Shown here: in pieces, positions 12,221 to 21,204 of the stretch
Layout of the letters: each line of letters opens with the position of its first letter
Numbering within the stretch: position 1 is the stretch's first letter
Source of the DNA: Azospirillum tabaci
Lineage (GTDB): Bacteria > Pseudomonadota > Alphaproteobacteria > Azospirillales > Azospirillaceae
Length of the DNA stretch: 64,000 nt
Direction of reading: 5' to 3'
Assembly (NCBI RefSeq): GCF_014596085.1
Contig: NZ_JACCJY010000002.1
Coordinates: forward strand, 310,001 to 374,000
Translations under genes and position numbers: made by a program
Notes under the pieces: model-generated
The model's input: the letters and a program-made list of their open reading frames with translations, nothing else
Told to the model about the DNA's origin: nothing
Database searches by the model: none

Positions 12221-13855
12221 TCACAACCCCCTCGCCTGCTCGCGCAGCACGAACTTCTGGATCTTCCCGGTCGAGGTCTTCGGCAGCGCCCCGAACACCA
12301 CCGTCCGGGGCGCCTTGAAATGGGCGAGATGGTCGCGACACCAGCCGATCACCTCGGCCTCCGTGACCCGCCCTTCCGATCCCGGCTTCAGCGTGACGAA
12401 AGCACAAGGCGTCTCGCCCCATTTCGCATCGGGACGGGCGACGACGGCGGCCTCCATGACGTGGGGGTGCTTGTAGAGAACCTCCTCGACCTCCAGCGAG
12501 GCGATGTTCTCGCCGCCGGAGATGATGATGTCCTTGGCGCGGTCCTTGATCTCGACGTAGCGGTCGGGGTGCAGCACGGCGAGGTCGCCGGTGTGAAGCC
12601 AGCCGCCGCGCAGCGCCTCGTCGGTCGCCGCCGGGTTCTTCAGGTAGCCCTTCATCACCGTGTTGCCGCGCAGCGCCAGCTCGCCCAGCGTCTCGCCGTC
12701 GGCGGGCACCTCGCGGCCGGTGTCGGGGTCGAGCACGGCCTGCTCGGACATGGTGACGTTGGGCACGCCCTGGCGGGCCATCTTCACCGCCCGCTCCTCC
12801 AGCGGCAGCTCCGCCCAGCTCTCCTGCCACGCGCAGCCGGTCGAGGGGCCGTAGCATTCCGTCATGCCGTAGAGGTGGGTCAGGCGGAAGCCCATCCGCT
12901 CCATGCCCGCAATCACCGCGCTGGGCGGCGCCGCCCCGCCCGTCGCCACCTGCACCGGTCCGTGGTCGAAGCCGCGCTTCACCGCGTCCGGCGCGTGGAT
13001 CAGCATGGTCAGCACGACCGGCGCGCCGCAGAGATGGGTGACCTTCTCCTCGGCGATCAGGCGGAAGATCGCCGCCGGATCGACGGCGCGCAGGCAGACA
13101 TGGGTCGCCCCGACCGCCGTCACCGCCCAGGGGTAGGTCCAGCCGTTGCAGTGGAACATGGGCAGCGTCCACAGATAGACGCTGTCGGGCCGCAGCCCGA
13201 AGGTGATGACGTTGCCGAGCGCGTTCAGATGGGCGCCGCGGTGATGGTACAGCACACCCTTGGGGTTGCCGGTGGTGCCGGAGGTGTAGTTGAGCGCAAT
13301 GGACTCCCACTCGTCCTCGGGCGTGCGCCAGGGGGCCTCGGGGTCGCCCGTCTTCAGGAAGTCCTCATACTCCAGACCGCCCACCGGATCGGCGTCCTGC
13401 GCCGCCGGGTCGTCGATCCACACCACGCGCGGCGGGGCCGCCATGCGCTCCAGCGCGGCGCGGGCCACCGCGGACAAGCCGCGGTCCACCAGGAACAGCC
13501 GGCTTTCGGCGTGCTCCAGGATGAAGGCGACGGCGGGCGGGTCGAGCCGCGTGTTGATGGCGTTCAGCACCGCCCCGGCGCCGGGAATGCCGAAATGCGC
13601 CTCCAGCATCGCCGGGGTGTTGAAGGCCAGGACCGACACCACCTCCCCCGGCCGGACGCCGGCCCCGGCCACCGCGGAGGCCAGCGCGCGGGCGCGGTGT
13701 TCGACCTCCGACCAGCTCCGCCGCAAGGGGCCGTAGACCACGGCGATCTTGTCCGGATAGACCATCGCGGAGCGGCGCAGGAAGTCCAGCGGCGTCAGCG
13801 GCACGTGGTTGGCCGTGCGCCTGGACAGCTCTGCGGACGGAGTGGTGGCGTCCAC
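12221..13855 (-). CDS. AMP-forming acyl-CoA ligase, LvaE-like
   Basis: A 544-residue ANL-superfamily ligase that activates a carboxylic acid to its CoA thioester via an acyl-AMP. The P-loop-like signature YTSGTTGNPKG, the A5 motif YGMTECYGPSTG, the hinge region LHTGDLAVLHPDRYVEIKDRAKD and the C-terminal lysine motif KTSTGKIQKF are all visible. The start is GTG (VDATTPSAELS), with GGGAAGGAG placed 6-7 nt before it; an ATG at 13906 would lengthen the protein but has no such RBS. It is the first gene of the minus-strand operon. Substrate is inferred (levulinate or another 4-oxo/4-hydroxy acid); a medium-chain fatty acid is possible. Confidence 0.88.
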   Translation of the reverse strand: MDATTPSAELSRRTANHVPLTPLDFLRRSAMVYPDKIAVVYGPLRRSWSEVEHRARALASAVAGAGVRPGEVVSVLAFNTPAMLEAHFGIPGAGAVLNAINTRLDPPAVAFILEHAESRLFLVDRGLSAVARAALERMAAPPRVVWIDDPAAQDADPVGGLEYEDFLKTGDPEAPWRTPEDEWESIALNYTSGTTGNPKGVLYHHRGAHLNALGNVITFGLRPDSVYLWTLPMFHCNGWTYPWAVTAVGATHVCLRAVDPAAIFRLIAEEKVTHLCGAPVVLTMLIHAPDAVKRGFDHGPVQVATGGAAPPSAVIAGMERMGFRLTHLYGMTECYGPSTGCAWQESWAELPLEERAVKMARQGVPNVTMSEQAVLDPDTGREVPADGETLGELALRGNTVMKGYLKNPAATDEALRGGWLHTGDLAVLHPDRYVEIKDRAKDIIISGGENIASLEVEEVLYKHPHVMEAAVVARPDAKWGETPCAFVTLKPGSEGRVTEAEVIGWCRDHLAHFKAPRTVVFGALPKTSTGKIQKFVLREQARGL

Positions 13856-14028
13856 GCTCGTCTCCTTCCCTGTTCTGCAGCCCTCGATTAAGGGCCGGCG
13901 CCTCATGTCGAGCGCCTTGCTGACGATGGTAGTCACGAACCATTGGGCAGAACAAGTTTCACCTTTGGTCGGTCCGTTCCCCTCTGCCCGCAAGAACGTG
14001 GCAGGGACGGGCGAGCGCGTTACCGCCT

Positions 14029-14045
14029 CTGGCGCCGCGGTTGCA
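14029..14045 (+). promoter_or_regulatory. candidate sigma-54 promoter before the Crp/Fnr gene
   Basis: CTGGCGCCGCGGTTGCA has the GG-N10-GC spacing of sigma-54 promoters (GG at 14031-14032, GC at 14043-14044) and fits CTGGC...TTGCA at most consensus positions. It would start a transcript about 40 nt before the ATG at 14095. I found no equally good site on the minus strand for the operon. The match is by eye, and GC-rich DNA gives chance hits. Confidence 0.35.
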
Positions 14046-14094
14046 GGCCGTCCGCCCGCTACACTGTCCGGCATCGAGCCGTATGGGGGCGACC

Positions 14095-14805
14095 ATGACG
14101 ACGGTGCGGATCGCGTTCGACAAGGAACTGGTGCTGTCCGGGCATTTCCTGCTGAAGCATCTGGAGAAGCCGGAATTGCAACGCCTCGCCGCCAGCGCCC
14201 GGCTGGCCTACTTCCGGCCCGGCGCGGTCATCTTCCAGAAGGGCGACCCCGGCGACAGCATGATGGCGGTCATCCGCGGGCGGGTGAAGATCTGCTCCCA
14301 CTCCACCGACGGCAAGGAACTGGTGCTGAACATCATCAACAAGGGAGGCCTGTTCGGGGAAATCGCCCTGCTCGACGGGGAGCCGCGGACCGCCGACGCC
14401 GTGGCGCTGGAGGAAACCGACCTGCTGGTGCTTGACCGCTCGAAGTTCGTGCCGCTGCTCAACGAGCGCCCGGCGGTGGCGCTCCAGCTCATCACCGTGC
14501 TGTGCAAGCGCCTGCGCCAGACCAGCGAGCATCTGGAGGACACGCTGTTCCTGGAGGCGTCGTCCCGCTTCGCCCGCGCGCTGATGCGGCTGGCCGACGT
14601 GTTCGGCAAGCCGACACCGGGCGGGCTGAAGCTGGACATCAAGCTGTCGCAGCAGCAGCTCGGCTGCTTGGTCGGCGTGTCGCGGGAAAGCATCAACAAA
14701 CTGCTGGGCGAATGGCAGCGCAACGGCGTGATCGCCGTGGAGTCCGGGCGCATCACTCTGCTCGACCGCGACGCGCTGGAAGAGATTGCCGAGGCGAACG
14801 GGTGA
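14095..14805 (+). CDS. Crp/Fnr family transcriptional regulator
   Basis: A 236-residue regulator. An N-terminal cyclic-nucleotide-binding-like beta roll carries a phosphate-binding-cassette-like GEIALLDGEPRTADA (about residues 83-97), followed by a dimer helix and a C-terminal winged helix-turn-helix LSQQQLGCLVGVSRESINKLL. The R and T of the cassette are compatible with cAMP, and there is no FNR-type N-terminal cysteine cluster. It is divergent from the lva-like operon with 239 bp between starts, so it may control that operon or respond to the cyclase at 17553-19442. The start ATG at 14095 follows GGGGGCGACC; an ATG four codons earlier (14083) is possible. Confidence 0.88.
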   Translation: MTTVRIAFDKELVLSGHFLLKHLEKPELQRLAASARLAYFRPGAVIFQKGDPGDSMMAVIRGRVKICSHSTDGKELVLNIINKGGLFGEIALLDGEPRTADAVALEETDLLVLDRSKFVPLLNERPAVALQLITVLCKRLRQTSEHLEDTLFLEASSRFARALMRLADVFGKPTPGGLKLDIKLSQQQLGCLVGVSRESINKLLGEWQRNGVIAVESGRITLLDRDALEEIAEANG

Positions 14806-14822
14806 GCTGTCGGGCTGCCCCC

Positions 14823-17405
14823 TCAATTTAACTCCCGCAGCACCCGCAAGCCGTTGTTCAGGTACCGCACGTCCGGATCGTAGAACAGCCGCGCCGTGTC
14901 GGTGATGTCGGTCAGGTTGCCCCGCCAGGACCCGCCGCGCAGCACGCGCTCCCGGCAGTTGGCCGAGGTCCAGACGCTGCCGTCCGTCGGAGCACCGCTG
15001 TAGTCCGCGTGCCAGCAGTCGGCGACCCACTCCGCCACCCCGCCGTTCATGTCGTGCAGCCCGAAGGGATTCGGCTTGTAGCTACCGACCGAGGCCGGGG
15101 TGAGCCGCTCCTGCGCACCGCCGCAGTCCTTGCAATTGGCGAGCGTCCCGGTCTGCCCGTCCCACCAGTAGCGGCCGGTCGTGCCACCGCGCGCCGCGTA
15201 TTCCCACTCCGCCTCGGAAGGCAGGCGATAGCGCTGGCCGGTCTTCTGGCTCAGCCACTTCACGTAGGCTTGGGCCTCCAGCCAGGAGATGTTGTGGATC
15301 GGGGTGCTGTCGGTGGGCTTGGTCATGCGCGGCATGCCGTCGGTGCAGCCGCCGTCCTCCACGCAGGCACGCCATTCGGCCACCGTCACCTCGTAGGCGC
15401 CGAGCGCGAAGGCTTTGGCAATGGTCACCTTGTGCACCGGACGCTCGGAGCGGTCGCCCTGGTCGCTGCCCATGGTGAAGCTGCCGGGTGCGATGCGCAC
15501 CATCACCGGGCAATCCTTGCAATCCTGGAAGCTGGCCAACCGGCTGTGGTTGCGCACCGCGCTGTTCCCGCTGGCGTTCGGGGGCGCCGCGGCCACCTGC
15601 TCCGGCGCGGGCGCGGGCTGAGGGGGCGCCGGCTGAGGGGGCGCCGGTGGAGGTGGTGCCGCCGCTTCGACGACCGGGGGCGGGACCGGTGATGAGGGCG
15701 GGGCCTGAGGCGCCGGCGGTTGAGGCGCCACTGCAATCTCCGGCGGCTTGGCGGCGGGGGTGAGCGCGCCCAGCTTCTCCCGCGCCGGCTTGGCGTAGGT
15801 TCCGTTTCCGAACAGCCGCAGGAAGGCCTCGAAGTCGGCGGGCTCGCTGCTGCCCTTGACCATCTGCCACAGCGATTCCTCCAGCGCCGGGGTCGCCGGG
15901 GCGGCGCCCGGCGGGGCGATCTCCAGCGTCACCATGCCGGTGGCCTTCCCGCCCTTGCTGTCCTCCACCTGATAGGCAAAGGCCCCGGCAGCACCCGCCC
16001 GCTCCTGCTCCGGGTCGAAGGTCAGACGGGTCAACCCCTCGGCCGGCAGCCGGTCTCCGGGACGGATCAGCGTGGCGCCGTCCCGCACCTTGCCGCGGTC
16101 GGGAACGGCGGTGACGGTGATGGTCAGCGGGTCGCCGTCGGGGTCCACCGGCGCCTCGATGGCTAAGCGGTTCGGCAGGGCGCGGACGGTGCGCGCCCCG
16201 GCGACGATCGGCGGGCGGTTGCTGGGCTTGATGGTGATCGCCACCCCGCCCCGCGCCACGCCGCCCCGCCCGTCCATGATCGCGAAGTCGAAGCGCCCGG
16301 CGTCTCCCACCATCGTCGCGTCCGGCTTGAAGCTGGTGGCGGCGAGTTGCTCCACGGTCAGGTAGTCGCCGATCAGGACGATGCGGTCGCCGATGCGCAC
16401 GCCGCCGCCGCGCGGCAGGCCGGATATCTGGGCGAAGAGCTGGTCGTCGTCCGGATCGGTCGGACGCCCGATGCGCAACGGCTCGGCGTCGGCGCGGTCG
16501 GACAGCTCCAGCGGGCGGATCTCGCCGAGCACCGGCGGGCGGTTGGGCGGGCGCGGGTTGAAGTAGAAGGGCGCCGCCCCCAGCGAGCCGAAGATGTAGG
16601 GCTCCTGCCGCCCGTTGGTCGCCTGCCGCACGGTGTCGCGGACGTTCCGGAAGAACAGGCTCAGCTCCAGCCCCGGAGTCTGGAGGTGCTGAAGCAGCGC
16701 GTCGGTGTAGGGGCTGTGGTCGCCCTGCCCGTCCTCCGCCAACTGGTCGGCGCGGGTGGCCATGGCGACCAGCGTGTCGCTGGGCGTGTCGTCGACGCGG
16801 GCGAAGCCGTAATTGACCTGAATTCGGTTCTGCCCGGCCTGCTTCAACCGGTCCACGAAGGGGTTGTTGCGGCAGGAATCGAGCATCAGGATGCCCAGCT
16901 TGCGCGCCTGGGACAGTTCGCCCAGCATGAGGTTCAGCGGCATCGCCTCGTAGACGAGGTCGCGCTCGCGCTCCAGCTTGGCGTCCGCTGGAACGATGTA
17001 GTTGTTGCCGCCCGCCTGGATGCCGTGCCCGGCGTAGAAGATCACCGCCACGTCGGCCTGCGAGGCGCGGATTCCGAAGTCGCGCAACGCCCGCTCGAAG
17101 CCGCGGTTGTCCATGTCGAACTTCTCGTCCACCTCGAACTGCAGCTTGCGCAGGACCTCGGCGATGGCCTTGGCGTCGTTGACCGGATTCTGGAGTTCGG
17201 GGGCGAATTCGTACTTGCCGATGCCGACGACCAGCGCGATGCGCTTCTCCGGGGATTGTGAGGATTGGGGCGGCGGAGCCTGGGGCGAAGAGGATTGGGC
17301 GCCCGCGTCCGCTGCCCAGCCCAGAAGGCCCAACAACAGCAGGACGAGGCCGAGGGACAAAAGGCCTCCACCCGAACAGCGCTGCGTCAAGGGTCCGTCG
17401 AACAT
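14823..17405 (-). CDS. exported caspase (C14) with C-terminal SUMF1/FGE-like domain
   Basis: An 860-residue multi-domain protein. A signal peptide (hydrophobic about 14-33, cleavage near ADAGAQ) precedes a caspase p20 domain: RIALVVGIGKYEF, catalytic His127 in FYAGHGIQ, catalytic Cys178 in LMLDSCRNNPF. Next come two cadherin/Ig-like repeats (NRPPVLGEIRPL..., NRPPIVAGARTV...) with acidic PTDPDDD and PVDPDGD loops, a Pro/Ala-rich linker (about 560-610), and an FGE-sulfatase domain from MVRIAPGSFTMGS to GLRVLRELN. The latter has LPSEAEWEYAARGG and NGGVAEWV but ends GLRV, not GFRC, and lacks the FGE catalytic cysteines, so it is probably a binding domain. It is the last gene of a three-gene set, after the cyclase. 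A GGAG lies 9 nt before the ATG. Confidence 0.9.
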   Translation of the reverse strand: MFDGPLTQRCSGGGLLSLGLVLLLLGLLGWAADAGAQSSSPQAPPPQSSQSPEKRIALVVGIGKYEFAPELQNPVNDAKAIAEVLRKLQFEVDEKFDMDNRGFERALRDFGIRASQADVAVIFYAGHGIQAGGNNYIVPADAKLERERDLVYEAMPLNLMLGELSQARKLGILMLDSCRNNPFVDRLKQAGQNRIQVNYGFARVDDTPSDTLVAMATRADQLAEDGQGDHSPYTDALLQHLQTPGLELSLFFRNVRDTVRQATNGRQEPYIFGSLGAAPFYFNPRPPNRPPVLGEIRPLELSDRADAEPLRIGRPTDPDDDQLFAQISGLPRGGGVRIGDRIVLIGDYLTVEQLAATSFKPDATMVGDAGRFDFAIMDGRGGVARGGVAITIKPSNRPPIVAGARTVRALPNRLAIEAPVDPDGDPLTITVTAVPDRGKVRDGATLIRPGDRLPAEGLTRLTFDPEQERAGAAGAFAYQVEDSKGGKATGMVTLEIAPPGAAPATPALEESLWQMVKGSSEPADFEAFLRLFGNGTYAKPAREKLGALTPAAKPPEIAVAPQPPAPQAPPSSPVPPPVVEAAAPPPPAPPQPAPPQPAPAPEQVAAAPPNASGNSAVRNHSRLASFQDCKDCPVMVRIAPGSFTMGSDQGDRSERPVHKVTIAKAFALGAYEVTVAEWRACVEDGGCTDGMPRMTKPTDSTPIHNISWLEAQAYVKWLSQKTGQRYRLPSEAEWEYAARGGTTGRYWWDGQTGTLANCKDCGGAQERLTPASVGSYKPNPFGLHDMNGGVAEWVADCWHADYSGAPTDGSVWTSANCRERVLRGGSWRGNLTDITDTARLFYDPDVRYLNNGLRVLRELN

Positions 17406-17552
17406 CGGCCGGCTCCATGGTGGGAAGGCAGTTGCGCACCCCATACCCGGCACCCATCGGCATAAAGTTGCCGATTAACCAATGTTAATATTTCGATTCC
17501 TGCACACCAAGCGTTCATTCAGCCTAATCCCGAATACGGCGAGCGTGGAGGA

Positions 17553-19442
17553 TCACTCCCCGGCCTCCGCCGCGGGCCGAACCCCTTCCTCCTCCCGATC
17601 GAGGACCAGCCAAGCGCGGACCGCCTTGCGCTTGCCTTTCAGCGCCATCTCGCCCACTGGCAAGCCCACCACCTTGTCCTGCACCGCCGTCCAGGTCGGT
17701 TCCCCGATCACGATCCGGCAGTGGGGGGAAGAGCGCATGCCCACCGTCTTGCCCAGCGCTTCCAGGCGGGCGGCGGTGTTGGCGGTGTCGCCCAGCAGCG
17801 AATACTCCATGTGCCGCAACCCGCCCAGGCTGCCCGCGACCAGCGGTCCGGTGTGAATGCCGATGCGGATGCCGATGGCCGGCAGCCCTTCCGCCTGCCA
17901 GCGGCGGTTCAACTCCTGAAGCTCCCGCCCCATCTGGATGGCGCAGCGCACAGCGCGCTCGGCGTCGGCGTCGATCTCGGCCTGGGTCGTGCGAGCCACG
18001 GGTGCGCCGAAGACCGCCAGAATGGCGTCGCCGATGAAACGCAGCACGATCCCCTCATGCGCCGCCACCACCCGCACCATGGCATCGAGATAGCCCTCCA
18101 GCCACAGGATCAGCGGCTCCGGCTCCAGCGCCTCGCAGACCGTGGTGAAACCCTCGATGTCGGAGAAGAAGACGGTGGCGGTCAGTTCCTGAGGGCGGGG
18201 GCGCCCGCCGGCCAGGAAGGTCGCGCGCTCCCGCCAGATCTCGTCGGCGACGGGCTGGGAGACGTGGTTGGCGAACAACTGCATCAGGCTGCGGCGGTCG
18301 GTGCGCTCCTTCAGCGACAGATGCGCGGTCATCGCGGCGATGCCGCCCAGCCACGCGGCCGAGGGCGCCATCGTCGCCACCAGCGGCCCGCCCAGGGCGA
18401 ACAGCGCCAGCGCCGCCGCCCACAGCGCCAGCAGCCCGAGCAGGCTGGCCGGCACCAGAAGCCACACCGGCCAGCCGACGACCGCCAGCGCCACCCCCGC
18501 GGCGCTCAGCGCCAGCACCAGCGCCACGATCCAGCCGGAGGGCAGGTCGCGGCTGGTCCGCCCGTCGAGGATCTGGGCGAGCGCGTGGGCCTGGATCTCC
18601 ACCCCCGGCGTGGACAGGCCGGCGACCGACAGCGGCGTGCGGTGCTGGTCCACCCCGACCAGGACGGTGCCGACCACGGCGATCCGCCCGGCCAGCCAGC
18701 CGCGCGGCAGCATCCCCACCATGTCCGCCGGATAGGTCGGGAAGGGCGGCGTGTCCAGAGACGGGCGAGCGTGCCAGTCGATGCGGAAGGGCTCCGCCCC
18801 CGCCGGCCCTCCCGCCGCCGTCCCTCCGGCAAGCTGGGCCAGCCGCGCCGGAAAGCTGGGCAGCCCGTCCGGCCCGCGCGGCACATGCCAGCGCACCGTG
18901 CCGTCGAGCCGGTCCTTGGCGAGGTTGGCGTGGCCGTGCGGAATGCCGTCGAGGAACCGCCCGAGATAGCGGCGTTGCTCCTCGGTCAGCGGCGTGTCGC
19001 CGAGCGCCGTGATGGCGACCACCGGCACCCGGGCCCGCTGAATGCGCTGGCGCAGCCGCTCGTCGAGCGCGGGCAACGTCGGCTGGTCGAACAGAATGTC
19101 CAACCCGATGGCCCGCACCCCCGCCGCCTCCAGCGTCCCCACCAGGTCGGCGAGGAAGCCGCGGTCCACCGGCGACCGGCAGGCCAGCGTGGCGAACAGG
19201 TCCTCGCCCAGCGTGACCAGCACGATGCCGGTATGCTGCGGGGCGGACGGCGTGAAATAGGCGATGGCGAGGTCGCGGAAGCTCTCGTCGGCGGAGCGCA
19301 GCGGCGGCACCAGACGGGTCAGCCCCAGCGCCGCCGCCGACACGCCGACCACCGCGGCCAATCCCACAAGCCCTTTGGCCAGCCACGGGGCTTTCGCCCA
19401 CCCCGACCGGTCCCCCGATGTCCCCAACGGCGGCGCCCTCAC
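17553..19442 (-). CDS. CHASE2-domain class III adenylate/guanylate cyclase
   Basis: A 629-residue membrane protein: one N-terminal transmembrane helix (about 22-45), a periplasmic CHASE2 sensor (about 50-300), three closely spaced helices (about 303-375) and a cytoplasmic class III cyclase domain (about 415-600). Metal-binding Asp residues appear in VFFSDIEGFTT and FIGDAILAVFG, and the transition-state region in GDTANTAARLEAL, with LKGKRKAV at the end. The product is most likely cAMP, though the purine-specifying residues were not aligned. The start is GTG in a GTGA 4-base overlap with the stop of the preceding FecR-like gene, so the sensor and that protein are coupled. The caspase gene follows after 147 bp. 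Confidence 0.92.
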   Translation of the reverse strand: MRAPPLGTSGDRSGWAKAPWLAKGLVGLAAVVGVSAAALGLTRLVPPLRSADESFRDLAIAYFTPSAPQHTGIVLVTLGEDLFATLACRSPVDRGFLADLVGTLEAAGVRAIGLDILFDQPTLPALDERLRQRIQRARVPVVAITALGDTPLTEEQRRYLGRFLDGIPHGHANLAKDRLDGTVRWHVPRGPDGLPSFPARLAQLAGGTAAGGPAGAEPFRIDWHARPSLDTPPFPTYPADMVGMLPRGWLAGRIAVVGTVLVGVDQHRTPLSVAGLSTPGVEIQAHALAQILDGRTSRDLPSGWIVALVLALSAAGVALAVVGWPVWLLVPASLLGLLALWAAALALFALGGPLVATMAPSAAWLGGIAAMTAHLSLKERTDRRSLMQLFANHVSQPVADEIWRERATFLAGGRPRPQELTATVFFSDIEGFTTVCEALEPEPLILWLEGYLDAMVRVVAAHEGIVLRFIGDAILAVFGAPVARTTQAEIDADAERAVRCAIQMGRELQELNRRWQAEGLPAIGIRIGIHTGPLVAGSLGGLRHMEYSLLGDTANTAARLEALGKTVGMRSSPHCRIVIGEPTWTAVQDKVVGLPVGEMALKGKRKAVRAWLVLDREEEGVRPAAEAGE

Positions 19443-20611
19443 TCCACGCGCAGGATCACCTGCGCCATCACCAGTTCGGTCTGCTTCAGCGAGTTCAGGG
19501 TCCGCTCCAGCCGGGCCGCCGCCTCGTCGGACAGGGGCCGGAAGGCGTCCTGCCGCCCCGGCAGGTCCGCGCCCAGATCGCGCCCGGCGGCGAAGCAGCG
19601 CACCTCCTGGTCGGCGGACAGGCTCCCCGACCGTTCCGCCGCGCGCAGCGGCACCGGCATGCGGTCGCCGGCCAGCGTCAGGGTGCGGTGCCCCTCCACC
19701 AGCGAGGTGGCCGACGGCCCCGGCGGGTAGATCGGCGTCAACTGGCCGCGCGTGTTGCGCAGGTAGCAGTAGAGATGCGCGTCGCGGTTCGTCTGGAGCA
19801 CCAGGGTCACCGTCTCTCCGGACCGGTAGGTCGGGTAGAGGCCGCGGTCGGTGGCGAGATAGAGGTTAAGCGGCGCCATGCTGTCCCGCACCGGGTCCAG
19901 CAGAAGCGCCGCCTGGGTGGCGCAGCCGGCACCGGCCAGCCGGATGGCCAGCTCCGCGCCTTGCCCCTCGGCACTGACCAAACGCAACGTCATGCTGTGG
20001 CGCACCCGCCCATCCGGCCCGGCGACGGAGACAGCGGTGCCGTCCGTCATTGAAAGCTCGCGCGGCCAGGGCACCGTCGCCCCCTTGTCCCAGCGCAGCG
20101 TGGCGGTGGCTCCGCGGTTTTCGTCACGCAGGGTGGCCGGGATCAGGGCCGGGTCGGCGGGCTTGCGCAGCAGCACCGTGCCGCCGGACTTCACGCACTG
20201 CATTCCGGCGCGGCCCGGGTCGAGGAAGAAGACCTGCTCCTCCCCCTTCTGCATCGGGGTGCCGACCGCGCGGGCGGCGCCGAGGTCGGTCTGGAAGAAG
20301 CGCTCCCCGCCGACGAGGCTGCCGACGCTGCTCCAGCCCGAGCCGTCGGGCATGCGGTCCAGCGGCCCGTCGAACGGTCCCTTCACCCGCAGCATGCGCC
20401 CGTTGGCGAACAGGAACATGGCGTTGGCGCCATCCGGCACATTGACCGCGGCGCCGTCGGGGACCAGTTGCCCCTGGGCGTAGCCGGGGGCGGTGGAGGC
20501 GACGACCACTGCCTGCTCCGCCCCCGCGCGGCCGGCCATGAATCCGACCGCCCCGAAAGCGGCCAGACTGAGGGCCGCCGCGACGAGTCCGCTCAGGGTC
20601 CTGTGCGCCAT
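19439..20611 (-). CDS. exported FecR-like/DUF4384 protein
   Basis: A 390-residue protein with an N-terminal signal sequence or anchor (MAHRTLSGLVAAALSLAAFG, ending near AGAEQA). The first part (VVVASTAPGYAQGQLVPDGAAVNVPDGANAMFLFANGRMLRVKGPF) resembles a FecR-type beta domain. The C-terminal third (LNLYLATDRGLYPTYRSGETVTLVLQ ... AHLYCYLRNTRGQLTPIYPPG) matches DUF4384, a domain often found with caspases. GGAGG lies 5 nt before the ATG. It is the first gene of the set with the cyclase (4-base overlap) and caspase, so it is likely a periplasmic partner of one of them. Its biochemical function is unknown. Confidence 0.82.
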   Translation of the reverse strand: MAHRTLSGLVAAALSLAAFGAVGFMAGRAGAEQAVVVASTAPGYAQGQLVPDGAAVNVPDGANAMFLFANGRMLRVKGPFDGPLDRMPDGSGWSSVGSLVGGERFFQTDLGAARAVGTPMQKGEEQVFFLDPGRAGMQCVKSGGTVLLRKPADPALIPATLRDENRGATATLRWDKGATVPWPRELSMTDGTAVSVAGPDGRVRHSMTLRLVSAEGQGAELAIRLAGAGCATQAALLLDPVRDSMAPLNLYLATDRGLYPTYRSGETVTLVLQTNRDAHLYCYLRNTRGQLTPIYPPGPSATSLVEGHRTLTLAGDRMPVPLRAAERSGSLSADQEVRCFAAGRDLGADLPGRQDAFRPLSDEAAARLERTLNSLKQTELVMAQVILRVE

Positions 20612-20967
20612 GCTGGCCTCCACCGGCGGGGATCGCGGAATCATTGGCGTTTCCCGAACGCCTGTCCAGGCGGCGAAGGGGGAATAGCGGGGCTGTGGAC
20701 CCGGCCCAAAGAAGGGCTGGCGCCGTGAACGGACGGGCATGGTCGGACCTCCGAAATGATGCGCGCCGGCCAAAGCGCCGGCCCGTCGAGGCTAGACGGC
20801 GGAGGGTGGCGTCCGCTGTGAGACGCAGCACAAAGTTGCGCAGGAGTTGGGCATCCTCCGACGTACTGGATGTGGCGGGCGCCACAGCGCGGCCCGGTCC
20901 ACCCCCCTAGAGTGCCGGGCAGGACCGGCGCCCCGTTGGTCCGTCCCAGCGCCCGAGGAGACCGACC
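20612..20967. other. intergenic region with divergent promoters
   Basis: A 356-bp gap between the FecR-like gene (minus) and the DUF1150 gene (plus). It must hold both promoters, but I see no convincing -35/-10 pair, palindrome or coding frame of its own. A short inverted segment (GCGCCGGCCAAAGCGCCGGC near 20762) is present. A good GAGGAG RBS lies at its right end for the plus-strand gene. Confidence 0.5.
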
Positions 20968-21192
20968 ATGACCGCCCGCCGCCCCAAAGCCGACGTTGCC
21001 GTCGGTTTCGACGACCGCTTCGCCCGCCATGGAATCCTGGAGGTCGCCTATCTGCGGTCGGTGGAGATCGACGGCCTGCCCGCCTATGCCGTGTACGCCG
21101 CGAACGGCACCTGCCTGTGGCTGGACACCGACCGCGCGTCGGCGGGAGCGACGCTTCAGGAGCATGGGATGGAGCTGGTCAGCGTGCATTGA
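20968..21192 (+). CDS. DUF1150 family small protein
   Basis: A 74-residue protein, MTARRPKADVAVGFDD to HGMELVSVH. The pattern LEVAYLRSVEIDGLPAYAVYAANGT...DRASAGATLQEHGMELVSVH fits the alphaproteobacterial DUF1150 family, which is often found beside small heat-shock proteins. No such neighbour is present here. The GAGGAG RBS lies 7-8 nt before the ATG. It is a single-gene unit enclosed by minus-strand genes, and its function is unknown. Confidence 0.8.
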   Translation: MTARRPKADVAVGFDDRFARHGILEVAYLRSVEIDGLPAYAVYAANGTCLWLDTDRASAGATLQEHGMELVSVH

Positions 21193-21204
21193 GAGCGGAA
21201 GCGG

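Noticed and set aside
14823-17405. Active formylglycine-generating enzyme
   Set aside because: The C-terminal domain lacks the GFRC-type end and the paired catalytic cysteines, and there is no sulfatase gene nearby.
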